A stretch of 6,993 nt of DNA from JALZAH01 sp051000755 (GTDB lineage: Bacteria > Actinomycetota > Acidimicrobiia > Acidimicrobiales > Palsa-688), in assembly GCA_051000755.1 (NCBI GenBank), contig JBPCNZ010000103.1, positions 1-6,993 of the forward strand, written 5' to 3'. A program made the translations under genes and the position numbers. The notes under the pieces are model-generated. The model did no database searches and was not told the origin of the DNA. It worked only from the letters and a program-made list of their open reading frames with translations. Each line of letters starts with the position of its first letter. Position 1 is the stretch's first letter. Positions 5,070 through 6,993 of the stretch are shown here, piece by piece.

Positions 5070-6479
5070 GTCCCCACGGCCCAGGAGTTCGACGTCGTCA
5101 TCATCGGGGGAGGACCCGCGGGCTATGCGGCCGCGCTGCGCGGCGGTCTGGCCGGGCTCAACATCGCCATCGTCGAGAAGGAGAGGGTCGGCGGAACCTG
5201 CCTGCACCGGGGATGCATCCCGGCCAAGGAGTTCCTCGAGACGGCCACCGTGTACCGCACGGTGGCCGGGGCCGGGGAGTTCGGCATCGCCGTGGACCAA
5301 CCCAAGCTGGAGTTCGCCCAGAGCCAGGCCCGCAAGCAGAAGGTCGTCGGCGGGTTGTGGAAGGGCCTGCAGGGGCTGCTCAAGAAACGAAAGGTCACGA
5401 CCTTCGAGGGGGTCGGCACCCTCGGTCCCGACCACCTCGTGCGCGTCGATGACGGCACTGAGCTCCACGGGACCCACATCATCCTGGCTTCGGGCTCGGT
5501 GCCGCGCACCCTCCCCGGCTTCGAGGTCGACGGCAAGCTGGTCATGACCTCCGACGAGATCCTCGACCTCGAGGACCTGCCCGGCTCCGCGGTGGTCATC
5601 GGGGGAGGGGCGATCGGCTGCGAGTTCGCATCCATGCTGTCCGACCTCGGCACCCAGGTGACCGTGCTGGAGGCCCTCCCCAAGATCCTGCCGGGCTGCG
5701 ACTCCGATGTCACCAGTGTCGTGCTGCGCTCGTTCAAGAAGCGGGGCATCGACGTGCGGACCGGCGTCAAGGTCAGCGGCCACCAACCGGCATCCGATGG
5801 CGCCTCGACAACGTTGCAGTTCGGTGAGGGCGAGGAGATCACCGTCGACTCCGTCGTCGTCTCTGTCGGCCGCGCCCCACTTTCGGGCAACCTGGGTCTC
5901 GACGGCACCGCCGTCGAGGTCGACGAACGAGGGTTCGTCAAGGTCGACGACCACATGCGCACCGCCGAGCCGGGGGTCTACGCCGCCGGCGACCTGGTGC
6001 CCACGCCGGCGCTCGCCCACGTGGGGTTTGCCGAGGGGGCCCTGATCATCGACCAGATCCTCGACGGGGCCGACAGCGTCATCCCCGTGGACTACTCCAA
6101 GGTGCCGTGGTGCATCTACTGCCACCCGGAGGTGGCCTTCGCCGGCCTGTCGGAGGAGGCGGCCACCGAGGCCGGCTACGAGGTGGTCGCCAAGAAGGAC
6201 CCCTTCGGCGGCAACGGCCGCGCTCTCATCGTGGGCGAGCCCGAGGGCCTGGTCAAGGTCATCTGCGAGAAGACAGCCGACGGCAAGGCGGGCCGGATCC
6301 TTGGCGTGCACATGGTCGGGCCGTGGGTGACCGAGCAGCTGGGACAGGGATATCTGGCCGTCAACTGGGAGGCCAGCCCCGACGAGGTGGCCCACTACAT
6401 CCAGCCTCACCCGACCCTGTCGGAGACCTTCGGCGAGACCGTGCTCGCCCTGACCGGAAGAGGCCTACACGTTGGCTGA
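5067..6479 (+). CDS. lpdA: dihydrolipoamide dehydrogenase (E3)
   Basis: This FAD flavoenzyme reoxidises the lipoyl groups of 2-oxoacid dehydrogenase complexes with NAD+. Counted from codon 5076, the FAD motif GGGPAG is at 11-16 and the redox disulfide in GGTCLHRGCIPAK is Cys42/Cys47. A second Rossmann motif GGGAIGCEF (near 5600-5626) binds NAD. The FAD-contact motif ends ..VYAAGD, and the C-terminal His-Glu dyad is in HPTLSE (His445, Glu450). Length is 467 aa from 5076 or 470 from GTG 5067; both are normal. The coordinates use the nearest conventional start (GTG 5067), but that codon lies inside a perfect Shine-Dalgarno sequence. ACG 5076 has ideal spacing and gives an N terminus (TAQEFDVVIIGG) like that of homologues, so it is either a rare ACG start or a miscalled ATG. 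The gene overlaps the following E2 gene by 8 nt. Confidence 0.95.
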   Translation: MVPTAQEFDVVIIGGGPAGYAAALRGGLAGLNIAIVEKERVGGTCLHRGCIPAKEFLETATVYRTVAGAGEFGIAVDQPKLEFAQSQARKQKVVGGLWKGLQGLLKKRKVTTFEGVGTLGPDHLVRVDDGTELHGTHIILASGSVPRTLPGFEVDGKLVMTSDEILDLEDLPGSAVVIGGGAIGCEFASMLSDLGTQVTVLEALPKILPGCDSDVTSVVLRSFKKRGIDVRTGVKVSGHQPASDGASTTLQFGEGEEITVDSVVVSVGRAPLSGNLGLDGTAVEVDERGFVKVDDHMRTAEPGVYAAGDLVPTPALAHVGFAEGALIIDQILDGADSVIPVDYSKVPWCIYCHPEVAFAGLSEEAATEAGYEVVAKKDPFGGNGRALIVGEPEGLVKVICEKTADGKAGRILGVHMVGPWVTEQLGQGYLAVNWEASPDEVAHYIQPHPTLSETFGETVLALTGRGLHVG

Positions 6480-6956
6480 CATCACCATGCCCCAGCTCGG
6501 CGAAACCGTCACCGAGGGGACCATCACCCGATGGATGAAGCAGGTCGGCGATGAGGTGGCCGAGGACGAGGTCCTCTTCGAGGTCTCCACCGACAAGGTC
6601 GACTCGGAAGTGCCCTCCCCGGCCGCCGGCGTCGTGTCCGAGATCCTCGTACCCGAAGGCGAGACCGTCGACGTGGGCACCAGGCTGGCCGTGATCTCCG
6701 ACGGCGCCGCAGCCACCGCCCCGTCGTCGGGTGCCGACACCGCCGGCGATGACGCCGCCGGCGATGACGCCGCCGGCGATGACACCGCCGGATCGGCCGA
6801 GGACGCCGAGGTCGCTGAAGCAGTCGAGGAGGCAGCCGACGGTGGCGCATCGTCCGACGACGCCGGCGCCGGCGTGGCCGGGGAGCCGGCCAGGGACGCC
6901 GAGTCCTGCCCCCACACGCCCGCGGCCAAGCAAGAGGAGAAGCGGAACAAGGGGGC
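6472..6956 (+). CDS. sucB: 2-oxoacid dehydrogenase E2 (dihydrolipoamide acyltransferase), 5' part
   Basis: Only the N-terminal ~161 codons are present. They begin with a complete lipoyl domain (about residues 2-80): ITMPQLGETVTEGTI, then the lipoylated Lys in the family motif EVSTDKVDSE. A long acidic linker rich in Ala, Asp, Gly and Glu follows. The subunit-binding and catalytic acyltransferase domains lie beyond the contig end, so oxoglutarate (SucB), pyruvate or branched-chain E2 cannot be told apart; the symbol follows the usual actinobacterial call. The TTG start at 6472 is supported by AGAGG 8 nt upstream and by the need for the first beta strand (ADITMP); the ATG at 6487 would remove it. 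It overlaps the lpdA stop, so the two are co-transcribed. The frame stays open past 6956, but that part is adapter sequence, not gene. The last ~15 codons before it change to a Lys/Arg-rich composition and may contain read errors. Confidence 0.88.
6736..6792 (+). repeat. 15-bp in-frame tandem repeat in the E2 linker
   Basis: Three full units and one partial unit of GAC-(A/G)CC-GCC-GGC-GAT lie at 6736-6750, 6751-6765, 6766-6780 and 6781-6792, encoding D-(T/A)-A-G-D pentapeptides. The repeat is in the flexible linker after the lipoyl domain, where length variation is tolerated. A multiple of three preserves the frame. It is a likely site of length polymorphism. Confidence 0.8.
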
Positions 6957-6990
6957 CTGTCTCTTTTACCCATCTCCGCGCCCCCGAGAA
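6957..6990 (+). other. Illumina Nextera adapter read-through (artefact)
   Basis: This stretch matches the reverse complement of the Nextera transposase read-2 adapter at 29 of 34 positions. It starts with CTGTCTCTT exactly and keeps CATCTCCG and CGAGA in register with no gaps. Four of the five mismatches fall at adapter A positions (three read as C, one as T). The final 3 bases (6991-6993) lie where the index read would begin. It is library sequence, not genomic, and marks the true end of the contig near 6956. Confidence 0.93.
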
Positions 6991-6993
6991 CCG

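Noticed and set aside
4992..6410. Minus-strand open frame antisense to lpdA that continues into mftA
   Set aside because: Only the last 39 codons (the MftA peptide) carry a recognisable product. The upstream part mirrors lpdA codons, and the -10 element and ATG at 4991 mark the real gene.
1..6993. CRISPR arrays, tRNA/rRNA genes, insertion sequences, attachment sites
   Set aside because: No spaced palindromic repeat array, cloverleaf, rRNA signature, transposase motif or terminal inverted repeat was seen. The phased repeats at 40-72 are too short and too close for CRISPR.

Overview
The window is high-GC and gene-dense, with frequent GTG and TTG starts and overlapping genes. It encodes a mycofactocin (mft) biosynthesis operon, a wax ester synthase/diacylglycerol acyltransferase and a dihydrolipoamide dehydrogenase/E2 pair. 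This points to an actinomycete (Actinomycetota). A class such as Acidimicrobiia would fit but is only a guess. The right end runs into a recognisable Illumina Nextera adapter, so this looks like the end of a draft or metagenomic contig.

Layout. Positions 1-171 are non-coding, with 11-bp-phased direct repeats and a hairpin just past the end of a small Smr-domain gene (172-426, minus). Next is a WS/DGAT acyltransferase (449-1831, minus). A 123-bp gap with a possible terminator separates it from a compact minus-strand operon, in transcription order: mftA (4991-4872, 39-aa precursor ending IDGMCGVY), mftB (RRE peptide chaperone), mftC (radical SAM/SPASM), mftE (creatininase-family peptidase) and an SDR oxidoreductase of the mycofactocin-associated type. 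Adjacent genes overlap or lie 5 nt apart, which implies translational coupling. From an 84-bp divergent region, lpdA (E3) and the start of a 2-oxoacid dehydrogenase E2 gene (sucB-like) run on the plus strand to the contig end.

How the genes work together. MftB is expected to present MftA to MftC, which decarboxylates and cross-links the C-terminal Val-Tyr. MftE then releases the cyclised dipeptide that is matured into the redox cofactor. The SDR is the likely cofactor-associated alcohol/carbonyl dehydrogenase. The usual next genes, mftD (oxidase giving premycofactocin) and mftF (glycosyltransferase), are absent from this operon, so they must lie elsewhere or be missing. LpdA and E2 belong to a lipoate-dependent 2-oxoacid dehydrogenase complex and have no obvious mechanistic link to mft beyond the shared intergenic region.

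Main points for a second look: a leaderless-type promoter exactly 7 nt upstream of the mftA ATG; an apparent ACG start for lpdA behind a 9-nt perfect Shine-Dalgarno sequence; the mftD/mftF-less operon; and adapter sequence at 6957-6990 that falsely extends the E2 reading frame. The core system is known (mycofactocin); I see no wholly new system.
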